Assembly (NCBI RefSeq): GCF_025685685.1
Contig: NZ_JAGSYH010000002.1
Span: forward strand, 296,768-360,767
Source of the DNA: Acidicapsa dinghuensis
Lineage (GTDB): Bacteria; Acidobacteriota; Terriglobia; Terriglobales; Acidobacteriaceae
DNA: 64,000 nt
Reading direction: 5' to 3'
Shown here: positions 29,032 to 37,632 of the stretch, in pieces
Numbering within the stretch: position 1 is the first letter of the stretch
How the letters are laid out: each line of letters begins with the position of its first letter
Notes under the pieces: generated by a model
Database searches by the model: none
What the model was told of the DNA's origin: nothing
Seen by the model: only the letters and a program-made list of their open reading frames with translations
Program-made: the position numbers and the translations under genes

Positions 29032-30099
29032 ATGCTGAAGACCGTCCAATTCGCCCTCGTTGCGGCTGCACTTGCATGCGCGGTTCCGGCACTACACGCC
29101 CAGCTCGCGCCGTCGCCCGACGCCTCGCCCATCAGCAACGCGCCGCCCCCAAAACCAGACGAAGATGCGCCGATAACCACGCTGAAGGTCAACGTAAACC
29201 TGGTTAACCTCTATTTCAGCGTCAAGGACAAGAGCGGGATGCTCATTCCTCATCTGGGAATGAACAACTGTGCAGTGCAGGAAGATAAAAACCCGCAAAC
29301 GCTGAAGTCCTTCCAGGCGGTCAAAGATCAACCTTTGACGCTTGGCATTCTGCTAGACACTTCGGGCAGCCAACAGCGCGTGCTTCCTCTGGAGCAACAG
29401 TTCGGCGGCCAATTCCTGCATCGAGTCCTGAAAAGTAAAGATGAGGCGTTCCTGGTCAGTTTCGATGTGGATGTTGATCTTTTGCAAGACTTTACCAACA
29501 GCGCTCATGAGTTGGAAAAGGCTATGGACTCAGCAACGATCAACACCGGCGCAGGCAATGGTGCAGCCGGTGTGCCGGGCATCGGTCAGGGCCCGGTTCC
29601 AGTCCATGGCACCCCAAAAGGAACGCTGCTGTACGACGCTGTCTTCCAGGTTTCCAATCAGAAACTCAGCAGCGAAACCGGACGGAAAGCCATCATCATC
29701 CTGACCGATGGGGAGGATCAAGGCAGCGAGCACAAGCTGGCAGATGCGGTTGAAGCAGCCCAGAAGGCCAACGTTATTATTTACGGCATCTTGCTCGCTG
29801 ACCGTTTTCAGTACGGAAACTTTGGATTGGGCTACTCCGGTAATTTTGCTCTAAAGAAAATGGCGGATGAAACGGGTGGCCGCATGATCGATGTCGGCAA
29901 CAATGGCAACAAGCTGGAAGCGGCCTTTCAACAGATTGAGGATGAATTACGCACCCAGTATGTAGCGTCGTACACCCCGACAAATTCCGTACTGGACGGC
30001 AAATTTCGCCACATTGGCGTGAATTGTAAAAACGATCAGGGAGACAACCTGAAGGTTCAGGTACGCCAGGGCTATTACGCGCTGGCATCAGACGAATAG
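29032..30099 (+). CDS. Secreted VWFA-related protein
   Basis: A 355-residue protein with a signal peptide (1-20, ending LHAQL) and a VWA domain of the acidobacterial VWFA-related family. The metal-binding motif LLDTSGSQ is intact, and ILTDGEDQGS and YVASYTPTN lie in the expected order; the end reads VQVRQGYYAL. ATG 29032 is chosen over an in-frame start 123 bases upstream, because a signal peptide begins there and GGGGA precedes it. Such proteins may bind partners through metal-dependent adhesion. Paired back to back with the VWA gene at 27483. Confidence 0.86.
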   Translation: MLKTVQFALVAAALACAVPALHAQLAPSPDASPISNAPPPKPDEDAPITTLKVNVNLVNLYFSVKDKSGMLIPHLGMNNCAVQEDKNPQTLKSFQAVKDQPLTLGILLDTSGSQQRVLPLEQQFGGQFLHRVLKSKDEAFLVSFDVDVDLLQDFTNSAHELEKAMDSATINTGAGNGAAGVPGIGQGPVPVHGTPKGTLLYDAVFQVSNQKLSSETGRKAIIILTDGEDQGSEHKLADAVEAAQKANVIIYGILLADRFQYGNFGLGYSGNFALKKMADETGGRMIDVGNNGNKLEAAFQQIEDELRTQYVASYTPTNSVLDGKFRHIGVNCKNDQGDNLKVQVRQGYYALASDE

Positions 30100-30275
30100 T
30101 CATCGCCTCCTAATTAACTGGAACTTCCCGCAACAATCCTGCTTCATCCGGAACGACTGTTTCTACCTGAGACAGTAACTCTCAATCAATGACCTGCAGC
30201 CAGAAAGCCGTAATCTGGCGCGTCCAATCTACACATCTTAATATCGGCTCATTGAAGATAGAACTTTAGCGGTTC

Positions 30276-30317
30276 CAGAACAATTCCATGATTAGTTTTA
30301 GTCTTGGAATTGTTCTG
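30276..30317. promoter_or_regulatory. Perfect 13-bp inverted repeat upstream of small gene
   Basis: CAGAACAATTCCA at 30276-30288 is repeated in reverse complement at 30305-30317, with 16 bases between. It ends about 10 bases before the AAGAGG ribosome site of the gene at 30337. The stem is AT-rich and has no T-run, so an operator for a dimeric repressor or an mRNA structure covering the leader is likelier than a terminator. Confidence 0.6.
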
Positions 30318-30336
30318 AGTATCAGCAAGAGGCAAA

Positions 30337-30585
30337 ATGAGCCCTGAACTTTTTCCCTATATCTATGAAATAAGTCCGCGCTTTCGGCGCTCTTTGGAAG
30401 AGCGGATCGCCAGACTGGAACGAGATGCTGTAGCAGACGAGGAAGCTCTTCATTTCCTCAAAGACCCAGATCACATTCGCCGTCATCGCCGCATGATAGC
30501 TGTGCAGCGACACGAGGCCAAACGCATGCGGACATTTCTCGATCGCTCTCTTGACCGGCTGCCGCGGCCGCTCATTGCGCTTTAA
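30337..30585 (+). CDS. Small basic helical protein, unknown
   Basis: An 82-residue protein without a family I know. It is rich in Arg, Glu and His and predicted by eye as helical or coiled coil (RRSLEERIARLERDAVADEE), with no TM segment. A good ribosome site (AAGAGGC) stands before the ATG, and a perfect inverted repeat lies just upstream, which supports a real, regulated gene. A hairpin at 30624-30654 follows. Confidence 0.6.
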   Translation: MSPELFPYIYEISPRFRRSLEERIARLERDAVADEEALHFLKDPDHIRRHRRMIAVQRHEAKRMRTFLDRSLDRLPRPLIAL

Positions 30586-30618
30586 CGTTTGCTGCGCTTT
30601 CGGAAGGATTAACCTTCG

Positions 30619-30656
30619 CGAAAAACGCGGAGATTCGGTAAAAATCTCCGCGTTCT
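30619..30656 (-). terminator. Terminator of the SDR gene
   Basis: A perfect 12-base-pair stem (30624-30635 with 30643-30654) followed on the minus strand by TTTTTCG. It ends the SDR transcript and may also slow transcription from the small gene on the plus strand. Confidence 0.85.
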
Positions 30657-30699
30657 CATGTCTTTTGATTCAGTTCCGCGAATCAACAGCTCCAACAGA

Positions 30700-31434
30700 T
30701 TACCAGGGAAGTTCCTGCCCTAGGTGAATGAAGCGGCCACTAGGCCCATCGGTCCCCAACAGCGCTAAAGCCACGCTGGTCTTTGCCCCGTCGGGGATTT
30801 CCATAGGCGCGGCATCTGTACCCATATCTGTCTTGACCCAACCAGGATGAGCCGAGTTCACCTTGATCGGCGTGTCTCTTAGCTCCCATGCCAGGTGCAC
30901 CGTATACGCGTTCAAAGCAGACTTTGATGCGTCATAAGCGAATGACTTGAAGTGGTATATGGGACTGGATGGATCCGCATGCAGCGCAAGCGATCCGAGG
31001 ATGCTGGAAAGATTTACGATGCGGCCGGCAGGGCTCTTCTTCAACAGAGGCAAAAGCTCGCGCGTCAAAGCAACCACTGCAAACAGGTTCGTGGAAAAGA
31101 TCCGTTCGAGCTCATAGTCCTCGACCTGGCTTACCATCGGAACAAGCCCCTCTTTGCCATTCACACCGGCATTATTGATCAGAATGTCGAGACGTCCAAA
31201 CTTCTCTTCAAGATACTTCACCGTAGCGACGCGATCTGAAGCACTCGTAACTTCAAGCTGTAGCGGGTAAGCCTCCACACCAAGCGCCTTGAGCTTCGCC
31301 GCAGTCTCTTCGGCAGCCTTCAGCGTTCGGGCCGCCGCCACGACAATCACTCCCTGCTCACCTAATTGCTTTGCCGTTTCCAATCCGATGCCGCGGTTGG
31401 CGCCGGTAATCAACGCGACTTTCTTCTCTGCCAT
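30700..31434 (-). CDS. Short-chain dehydrogenase/reductase
   Basis: A 244-residue classical SDR. The dinucleotide motif is TGANRGIG at residues 10-17, NNAG follows near residue 88, and the catalytic Ser and YDASK are present (SSILGSL, then AYDASKSALN). The closing SAHPGWVKTDMG is typical of the carbonyl-reductase-like subgroup. It reduces or oxidises a carbonyl or alcohol with NAD(P)H; Arg after the Gly-rich start hints at NADPH. Substrate unknown. ATG 31434 has AGGAGG five bases upstream. tRNA-Cys lies just upstream on the same strand. Confidence 0.92.
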   Translation of the reverse strand: MAEKKVALITGANRGIGLETAKQLGEQGVIVVAAARTLKAAEETAAKLKALGVEAYPLQLEVTSASDRVATVKYLEEKFGRLDILINNAGVNGKEGLVPMVSQVEDYELERIFSTNLFAVVALTRELLPLLKKSPAGRIVNLSSILGSLALHADPSSPIYHFKSFAYDASKSALNAYTVHLAWELRDTPIKVNSAHPGWVKTDMGTDAAPMEIPDGAKTSVALALLGTDGPSGRFIHLGQELPW

Positions 31435-31542
31435 GCTGGCCTCCTGGAGGGAATAGATGAACTGGGGTAGCGAACACGATGCAATGAATCTTGGTAGTCG
31501 CGGCCTTTGGATAGAATTTAAACAAACCGAAACAAGAAGGAT

Positions 31543-31618
31543 TGGAGCACCGGGCGGGAATTGAACCCGCGAATACTGGTTTTGCAGACCAGCGCGTTAG
31601 CCGCTTCGCCACCGGTGC
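31543..31618 (-). tRNA. tRNA-Cys (GCA), CCA encoded
   Basis: Read on the minus strand, a cloverleaf is visible: acceptor stem GCACCGG paired with CCGGTGC, anticodon stem CTGGT/ACCAG with loop CTGCAAA (anticodon GCA), and T-arm CGGGTTCAATTCCCG. The discriminator base is U73, an identity element of tRNA-Cys, and CCA is encoded. The T-loop reads TTCAATT. Confidence 0.95.
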
Positions 31619-31676
31619 TCATTTGGAATACCTGTTTGAATTCACTCTTCACTCAATTGCTCATTGCCCTGAAACG

Positions 31677-31709
31677 CCAAAACCCACCTCGCTTGGGAGC
31701 GGGTGGGTT
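31677..31709 (-). terminator. Terminator of the candidate small RNA
   Basis: On the minus strand CCCACC-CGCT pairs with AGCG-GGTGGG around a four-base loop with one bulge, followed by TTTT. No minus-strand protein gene ends here, so it most likely closes the small RNA. Confidence 0.65.
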
Positions 31710-31846
31710 ACATGAGGCTTGACCTATGCCTCTAGAACCTGCCCGCCATGCGCACTCGCTGGCAACCGCAACAGAGACAGAGCGAATTGGCAAGACGAAG
31801 GTTCATTGGATGCCGAATCAAGGCTGAGTGAAGATCAACCCTCTTC
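31677..31846 (-). ncRNA. Candidate structured small RNA, 6S-like
   Basis: A segment of about 170 bases without a gene has a perfect TATAAT (31853-31858, minus strand) at one end and a terminator at the other. Nested complementary arms are seen: 31835-31843 with 31714-31722 (one G-G mismatch), 31799-31804 with 31735-31740, and an inner arm 31781-31787 with about 31754-31760. A closing stem, a large unpaired middle and a long apical arm is the layout of 6S RNA, but I cannot confirm the family. A TTGACA lies 27 bases from the -10, which is too far for a usual promoter. tRNA-Cys follows on the same strand. Confidence 0.4.
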
Positions 31847-31852
31847 ATCAGG

Positions 31853-31858
31853 ATTATA
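31853..31858 (-). promoter_or_regulatory. -10 element TATAAT
   Basis: A perfect minus-strand TATAAT about seven bases before the proposed start of the candidate RNA. No well-spaced -35 hexamer is seen. Confidence 0.4.
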
Positions 31859-31894
31859 CGTAGACTAGAGAGGTCACCGTGGGGGTGTCAAGTA

Positions 31895-32875
31895 GTGACC
31901 GCTGCATTGCATAGACCAAAGGGGCTTGAGTACTTCGTGCTCGACGTATTCACAACGGAAAAACTGCAGGGAAATCCTCTGGCAGTTGTTCTTGACTCGC
32001 ACGGTATAGCGACCGGCATGATGCAGGCAATCGCCCGCGAAATGAACCTGTCGGAAACAACCTTCATTCAGCGCCGCGATCCGACGACCGAAAAACGCAA
32101 CGGCGTGCGCGTGCGCATTTTTACCACCGAAGAAGAACTGCCATTTGCAGGACACCCCACTCTTGGCACAGCGAGCCTGCTGAGAGCAATTGCACCCGAG
32201 TGCATCGATAACGAAATGGAGAACGAAACTGTACGTCTCGCGCTCAATGTCGGCACCATACCCGTACGCTTCACCAATTCGAAACAACAGGAACCATGGC
32301 CCGCTCGTGGCGAAATGACGCAACGCGATCCAGAATTTGGTGAAGTGCTCGACCCTGATGTTGTGGCATCGCTCACAGGGCTTTCTGTGTCAGACTTCGA
32401 TCCGCATCATCCTGTTCAGATCGTCTCAACAGGAACCGCGTTTGCGATTGTTCCGCTTCGGTCTGCTGCATCTCTGGCAAAGCTCAAGGTGCGGCAGGAT
32501 GAAGCCACCGCCTACTTGCGCGCGAGAGGAGCACGCTGCTTTTACGTACTCGCCCCCGAACCTGTGAACCCATCCGACGAGGCCGATGCCATGCCATTGT
32601 GGCGAGCTCGCATGCAGTTCAACGGCGGTGAAGATCCAGCTACCGGATCAGCAGCCGGATGCGCAATCAGCTATCTCGTTGGAAAAGGAATTGTCGATTC
32701 ACGACAAACAATTCACGTGCGGCAAGGCGTTGAAATTAGCCGTCCAAGCGACTTGTATCTAAGCGCGAAACGCAACCTCGACACATCCAACGAAACAAAA
32801 AATTCCTCGGTGACAGATGTACGAGTTGGAGGCAGCACTATTCCGGTTGCATCCGGGCATCTTTTCCTGCCGTGA
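31895..32875 (+). CDS. PhzF-family isomerase-like protein
   Basis: A 326-residue protein of the PhzF phenazine-biosynthesis-like fold (two related halves, as in diaminopimelate epimerase). The first half carries FTTEKLQGNPLAVVLD, EMNLSETTF with the catalytic-type Glu, and FAGHPTLGTA; the second carries GGEDPATGSAAGC. PhzF isomerises trans-2,3-dihydro-3-hydroxyanthranilate, but most members in genomes like this have unknown substrates and no phenazine genes are near. Start is GTG 31895 with a GGGGGTG stretch upstream. Confidence 0.88.
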   Translation: MTAALHRPKGLEYFVLDVFTTEKLQGNPLAVVLDSHGIATGMMQAIAREMNLSETTFIQRRDPTTEKRNGVRVRIFTTEEELPFAGHPTLGTASLLRAIAPECIDNEMENETVRLALNVGTIPVRFTNSKQQEPWPARGEMTQRDPEFGEVLDPDVVASLTGLSVSDFDPHHPVQIVSTGTAFAIVPLRSAASLAKLKVRQDEATAYLRARGARCFYVLAPEPVNPSDEADAMPLWRARMQFNGGEDPATGSAAGCAISYLVGKGIVDSRQTIHVRQGVEISRPSDLYLSAKRNLDTSNETKNSSVTDVRVGGSTIPVASGHLFLP

Positions 32876-33502
32876 TGCACATGCTTTCAACAGGCTTTCA
32901 CATTGGCAACGCATTGCGAATAGAGGACCTAGAGAATTCGAACGGAGTTTTCAACGTTACACACATGTTCATTTCACCTCTTCTTCGCTGTTGCGCGAAT
33001 ACGCCGACGCCCTTAGTCTCGGAAAGCGTTGCAGACATCCAGCAGTTATTGAAAGAGAAGAACCAGCATCGCAAGAAACCCGCATAGACCACCCGCAATC
33101 AGGGCGCACGTGCGATAAGGTCTCGCTCGATGATTCTTCTAAGGAAATTGCGAACGGTGTGCTGCCTTTGGTTTTTACTCACAACTGAATTCTGACGGGA
33201 AAGCGAGATCACTTCCAGCAGAGTTGCTCACTGATAATTTTCAGCGCAATTCTGCGTTCGGGAAGTTTTGTCTCAAATTCCAGTCGCCGCAGCATCGAAC
33301 TGGTTCGCACTCCAGACATAGGCAAGGCGGTAAGCGCGTTCTGACGCAGAGAGGATATCCCTGTCCCACGAACAGCGCACCTATCTGCCAATCTGCTCGC
33401 ACGAGTCGCAGCTGTGGTCGCCATTGACTCAATGCCCACCAACTCTACACATGAGTCGGCGCCGCATCCAGCGAATCATCCAAAGGAGTACCGTCAATCC
33501 CC
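32876..33502. other. Region without a supported gene
   Basis: About 630 bases between the PhzF-like gene and the receiver gene. A 71-codon frame opens with GTG overlapping the PhzF stop (32872-33087), and a 77-codon minus-strand frame covers 33209-33442, but neither has a ribosome site or a recognisable pattern. I see no hairpin with a T-run. Confidence 0.4.
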
Positions 33503-33937
33503 ATGCGCCCCAAGAAAACCATCCTTTGCGTAGACGACAACGAGCAGACTCTCTCCGTACGAAAATTCATGTTGGAAACGCGTGGCTATCGCGTTCTGAC
33601 AGCCATCAACGGACAGGAAGCAATTACTCTTTTCTCATCCCGGCAAGTCGATCTCGTACTCACCGATCTAGGTCTTCCCCAGATGGACGGCAATGCCCTC
33701 ATAGGACACCTGAAAGAGATTTCCCCAGAGGTGCCAATGATTCTCACCAGCGATACTGTCCGCGCCGGTGAGCGCCCGCATCGCGCTGATGCTTTTCTCT
33801 CAAAAGGTTGCTGCTCGCCCGCCGAACTGGTGGAGCGCATTCGCGTGATGAGCGCCCGCAAGCGTGGTCCGCGCAAGGCTACAGTGCCTGCGCTACGCTC
33901 GCTGGCAGCAGATACTCTTGTGACACGAGCCTCTTAA
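33503..33937 (+). CDS. Single-domain response regulator
   Basis: A 144-residue receiver domain with no output domain. The acidic pocket is Asp11-Asp12, the phosphorylated residue is Asp55 in VLTDLGLPQMDG, the switch residue is in ILTSD (Thr82/Ser83), and Lys101 is in FLSKG. The last 25 residues are basic and Ala-rich. No histidine kinase is adjacent, so it is an orphan. Such proteins may act as phosphate relays or bind partners directly. Confidence 0.88.
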   Translation: MRPKKTILCVDDNEQTLSVRKFMLETRGYRVLTAINGQEAITLFSSRQVDLVLTDLGLPQMDGNALIGHLKEISPEVPMILTSDTVRAGERPHRADAFLSKGCCSPAELVERIRVMSARKRGPRKATVPALRSLAADTLVTRAS

Positions 33938-33967
33938 GCAGGCGCAACCTGTTGCGTTTAGACTTGA

Positions 33968-33994
33968 TGAGCCGGAAGCGCATATTCCGGCTCA
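33968..33994. other. 10-bp perfect hairpin
   Basis: TGAGCCGGAA pairs with TTCCGGCTCA around a seven-base loop, 31 bases past the receiver gene. No T-run follows on either strand, so it may be a weak terminator or an mRNA 3' end stabiliser. Confidence 0.45.
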
Positions 33995-34015
33995 AATAGG
34001 TCGAGGGTAGGCAAG

Positions 34016-34696
34016 GTGCATTTCGACACTATCTACAACCAGGTGCTTCTCGTCCTGCAGGCATCCATCCTGGTGCTTGCGGCGCTTTTCCCCATCGTTA
34101 ACCCGATCGGCAGCGCTGCCGTTTATCTGGCGATGGTGCAAAATGTCGATGCGAGCACGCAACTCAAGCTAGCCAAACGCATCACCATGTACAGCTTCGT
34201 GCTGTTGATCGCATCGATGCTCTTCGGCGGCAAGATTCTTTCGTTTTTTGGCATCTCGCTATACTCGGTTCAAATTGGTGGCGGCCTGATCGTTGCTGCC
34301 AACGGCTGGCTGCTACTGAACAAAGACGCATCGAAAGATCGCGCAGCTATGCCAAATCCAGAAGCCGTGCTCGCTCAGGCGTTTTATCCCTATACGCTGC
34401 CTATCACGGTCGGGCCCGGCTCCATCTCTGTCGCAGTCGCATTGGGCGCGCATCTTCCATCCGAGTTCCATGTGCGCTCGTTTATATCTCCCGGCATTCT
34501 GATCTCATCCTTGCTGGGCACGATCGTGACCTGCGCCATCGTCTACATCTGCTATCGCTGGGCAAAGCCTGCGGCGGACCTGCTCGGCAAGTCCGGAACC
34601 ACCGTGCTGATGCGCCTCTCTTCCTTCATTTCCTTCTGCATCGGCATTCAGATCCTCACCAGCGGTATCCGTGCATACATCGACGTACTGCGTTGA
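34016..34696 (+). CDS. MarC-family integral membrane protein
   Basis: A 226-residue protein with six hydrophobic segments, of the MarC/UPF0056 family. The recognisable stretches are LFPIVNPIGSAAVYLAM near the start and TLPITVGPGSISVAVALGA in the fourth segment. Function is unknown in the family despite the name. Start is GTG 34016. It converges on the esterase gene with a 31-base gap. Confidence 0.88.
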   Translation: MHFDTIYNQVLLVLQASILVLAALFPIVNPIGSAAVYLAMVQNVDASTQLKLAKRITMYSFVLLIASMLFGGKILSFFGISLYSVQIGGGLIVAANGWLLLNKDASKDRAAMPNPEAVLAQAFYPYTLPITVGPGSISVAVALGAHLPSEFHVRSFISPGILISSLLGTIVTCAIVYICYRWAKPAADLLGKSGTTVLMRLSSFISFCIGIQILTSGIRAYIDVLR

Positions 34697-34727
34697 CAAT
34701 TCCTCTCGCGTAGCCATAACTGAGCTA

Positions 34728-36263
34728 CTACGGATTGTGTCCGATAAATTTGTCAGCCCACTCGATGAAGTACTTCATGTTGGGCGCGTCGGTGTGTCCT
34801 CCATCATGCTGACGCCACGCCAGCTCATGATCGAGCAGCCCATCATTGACCGGCGGCATCTTCGCCGATTTGTAGTCTCCTTCCACATCGATTCCTTTGA
34901 CGCCGAGAAAATCGAAAACCCGCCCAGCATCGACCGTTGCCATAAAGCTGCCTTCGTGATCAAGCCAGCGAGCGTCGCCTTTCTCTGGAATGCCATAGCT
35001 GATGAACGTTAGCCTCGGCGCACATAGCGCAATCAACTCGTTGGAATCGACAGGGATGTCTCCTGGATTCATGCTTCCAAATTTGGCTTTCGAGGCTCCG
35101 TACTTCATGAAGTTTCCGGCCATCCAGTAATACTCCCCCTCCGTCAGGTTTTCGACTGCCTCACCCCAGTTGCGGCGCAACAGCGTAGCCCCGCCTTTGC
35201 CTGACGATCCCACCAGCACCATCGCAAATCGCTGATCGAATGCCATCGTGACCAATGCAGCTTTGCCATAACGCGAAACGCCTTCAATACCCACATGCTT
35301 CGCGTCCACTGCCGGATCGGTTTCCAGATAATCCAGTGCTTGTCCCGCTCCCCATCCCCACGCACGCAGCGCACCCCAGTCTTCGGGCTTGCGTGGCTGG
35401 CCGTGGTTCACCAGACCAATGATGCCACGCGTGATGCCTGCGCCATCGTCCGCCTGCACACTCGTCGGATCAAGGAGCACAAATCCCCAGCCAGCCGCGA
35501 TCAACTGCCATGCATTAGGCAGGCCGCCATCCTCGTTCAACTGCGGAAACTGAAATGGGGTTGCCTTCATCGGCTCCCACGCAGGATGTTTCTCGAAGAC
35601 TTGCTGCAGCGAAGGATCCTGCTGGATCATTAACGTCTTTAGCGCCGTATTTAAGCGTTCGAACTCCTCCTGTGATGGCTCGTTCGGAGCGGGAAATCCA
35701 GCCCTTCCAAACATGACCAACACTGGGACTGGCCCCTTCACATTCGCAGGCGTAACGAGCGTCATGTGTATCTTGACGCTGATCCGCGGGTAGGCAGAAT
35801 TGTCGACCGTTCCGATCAGGTCCTTAGCAACAACCGGACTGAAGCCCAGCCGTTCATGATCGACTGCAGTAACAGACCAGGTCACCTTCGGCACATCTTT
35901 GGGAACGCGGCCATAGACATACTTCTCAAACATCTCGACCAGCTCGGGCCGACGCTGATCCCACCACATCTTGGCCGACCTAACCTTTTGGCCATTGTTC
36001 ATCGTGAGAGGATCGGGCACGTTCGGATATGGATTGGCCTTCGATTCGTCATAGTTCGCGTGGTTAGGCGCTTTCTCATCGCCACTCGGTCCAGGACGCA
36101 AAGCCTCAATACCCAGTTGATCCATCATGTTCTGGTGGTCTTGCTCCGACGTAAAAGTAACTGGCGGAGGCGCAGATTGCCCTTGAACAGAAGCAATCTG
36201 ACTCATCCCAAACAGGCAAGCGATGCAGCAAACACTAAGGTAAGTACGAAACCGAATGCGCAC
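34728..36263 (-). CDS. Secreted CE15-like glucuronoyl esterase
   Basis: A 511-residue protein with a signal peptide and an alpha/beta-hydrolase domain. The nucleophile motif GVSRYGKAAL matches the GCSRxGK of carbohydrate esterase family 15, and the C-terminal WRQHDGGHTD holds the likely catalytic His. Such enzymes split the ester between lignin alcohols and glucuronoxylan. I chose GTG 36263 because GGAGG stands six bases ahead and the product begins with a signal peptide (RIRFRTYLSVCCIACLFG, ending VQGQS); starts further upstream run into the divergent SGNH gene. Confidence 0.83.
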   Translation of the reverse strand: MRIRFRTYLSVCCIACLFGMSQIASVQGQSAPPPVTFTSEQDHQNMMDQLGIEALRPGPSGDEKAPNHANYDESKANPYPNVPDPLTMNNGQKVRSAKMWWDQRRPELVEMFEKYVYGRVPKDVPKVTWSVTAVDHERLGFSPVVAKDLIGTVDNSAYPRISVKIHMTLVTPANVKGPVPVLVMFGRAGFPAPNEPSQEEFERLNTALKTLMIQQDPSLQQVFEKHPAWEPMKATPFQFPQLNEDGGLPNAWQLIAAGWGFVLLDPTSVQADDGAGITRGIIGLVNHGQPRKPEDWGALRAWGWGAGQALDYLETDPAVDAKHVGIEGVSRYGKAALVTMAFDQRFAMVLVGSSGKGGATLLRRNWGEAVENLTEGEYYWMAGNFMKYGASKAKFGSMNPGDIPVDSNELIALCAPRLTFISYGIPEKGDARWLDHEGSFMATVDAGRVFDFLGVKGIDVEGDYKSAKMPPVNDGLLDHELAWRQHDGGHTDAPNMKYFIEWADKFIGHNP

Positions 36264-36331
36264 GTATGGCCTCCAAAATGGTATGCTTGGTCTGTTTTCC
36301 AGCCGATTTATTTCGGGGTACATACTAAACC

Positions 36332-37582
36332 GTGCGTATGAGAACTGGACAGCTTTTTCTCGCTTCATTGCTGCTTGCTGCCGCAATGGCTCCAACGGTA
36401 CTTGTGGCTAAACCACATTCGTCGGCATGGGTCGCAACCTGGGGTACTTCGGAGCAAATCCCTGAATCGCAGAATGCTCTTCCGAAAGCGGATTTGCGCG
36501 ATGCAACCATACGTCAGATAGTGCATATCTCCGTCGGTGGCTCGGAGCTTCGCGTACATATGTCAAATGAATTCGGTACAGAAGCGCTTGAATTCACTGC
36601 GGTACACATCGCCAAGGCAACCTCTCCAAGCTCCTCTGCAATTGATCCGGCAACAGACGAGGCTCTCACATTTGCAGGAAAATCGAGCGTGATGATTCCC
36701 CCCGGAGCGGAATTTATTTCGGACCCAGTAAAAATGCAAGTTACCCCGCTCTCCGACCTCGCCATCACTTTTCATCTTGACGAGCCCCCTGCGCAAGAAA
36801 CGGGTCATCCCGGGTCGCGCGCAACCACATATTATGTGCACGGAGATTCGGTTTCGGCGCCCGAACTGAAGGAAGCCAGACATATCGACCACTGGTACCA
36901 AATCTCCGAAATCGACGTGCAAACTAATTCGGAACCGGCTTCGATCGTAATCTTGGGTGACTCCATCACCGATGGGCATGGAGCAACCACTAACGGCAAC
37001 GACCGCTGGACGGACGTGCTTGCGGCACAGCTGCAATCCTCAGAAAAGACTCACAATATCGGAGTGGTAAACAAAGGCATAGGCGGCAATCATCTGCTCA
37101 CCGATGGCCTCGGCCCAAATGTTCTAGCCCGCTTCGATCTCGATGTGCTCGCGCCTGCAGGTGTTCGCTGGCTCATCGTCTTTGAAGGCGTCAACGACCT
37201 GGGCGGCGTGGCCCGCATCAACGAAGTCCCAAAATCGCAGCACGACGCCATGGTGCAGCGCGTGCTGTCGGCCTATCAGCAGATCATCGATCGCGCACAT
37301 GCCCATGGAATCCGCGTAATCGGCGCATCCATCACTCCGTACGTTGGCTCAACCTACTATCACCCCGGCCTGTTGAGCGAAGCCGACAGGCAAGCCGTGA
37401 ATACATGGATAAGAACTCCAGGCCACTTCGATGCCGTCATTGATTTCGACCAGGTGGTTCGCGATCCGCAGTCACCAGATCACCTGTTGCCACCCTTCGA
37501 TTGCGGTGATCATCTGCACCCATCGCCTGCCGGATACAAAGCAATGGGCGAGGCAATCCCTCTCAGCTTGTTTAAGTATTAG
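36332..37582 (+). CDS. Secreted SGNH/GDSL hydrolase
   Basis: A 416-residue protein with a signal peptide (about 1-26, ending LVAKP). The four SGNH blocks are seen: ILGDSITDG (catalytic Ser), the Gly in GIGGN, FEGVNDLGG (Asn), and DHLHPSPAG with the catalytic Asp and His. The family includes esterases and acetyl-ester hydrolases of plant polysaccharides and phospholipids. The N-terminal 190 residues form an extra beta domain common in these long members. GTG 36332 or ATG 36338 may start it; neither has a strong ribosome site. Divergent from the CE15-like gene. Confidence 0.88.
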   Translation: MRMRTGQLFLASLLLAAAMAPTVLVAKPHSSAWVATWGTSEQIPESQNALPKADLRDATIRQIVHISVGGSELRVHMSNEFGTEALEFTAVHIAKATSPSSSAIDPATDEALTFAGKSSVMIPPGAEFISDPVKMQVTPLSDLAITFHLDEPPAQETGHPGSRATTYYVHGDSVSAPELKEARHIDHWYQISEIDVQTNSEPASIVILGDSITDGHGATTNGNDRWTDVLAAQLQSSEKTHNIGVVNKGIGGNHLLTDGLGPNVLARFDLDVLAPAGVRWLIVFEGVNDLGGVARINEVPKSQHDAMVQRVLSAYQQIIDRAHAHGIRVIGASITPYVGSTYYHPGLLSEADRQAVNTWIRTPGHFDAVIDFDQVVRDPQSPDHLLPPFDCGDHLHPSPAGYKAMGEAIPLSLFKY

Positions 37583-37632
37583 CAATTGGCTCATGCGCTC
37601 TGGCACTAACTGCGCACTTTATCGATTCAGAA

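Noticed and set aside
31545..31620. tRNA-Cys with acceptor stem GAGCACC
   Set aside because: That register gives no U8 and a wrong discriminator base; the shifted register GCACCGG gives U8, U73 and an encoded CCA.
32872..33087. 71-codon frame overlapping the PhzF stop (GTGA)
   Set aside because: The coupling is tempting, but no ribosome site and no recognisable sequence; kept only as a note under the region.
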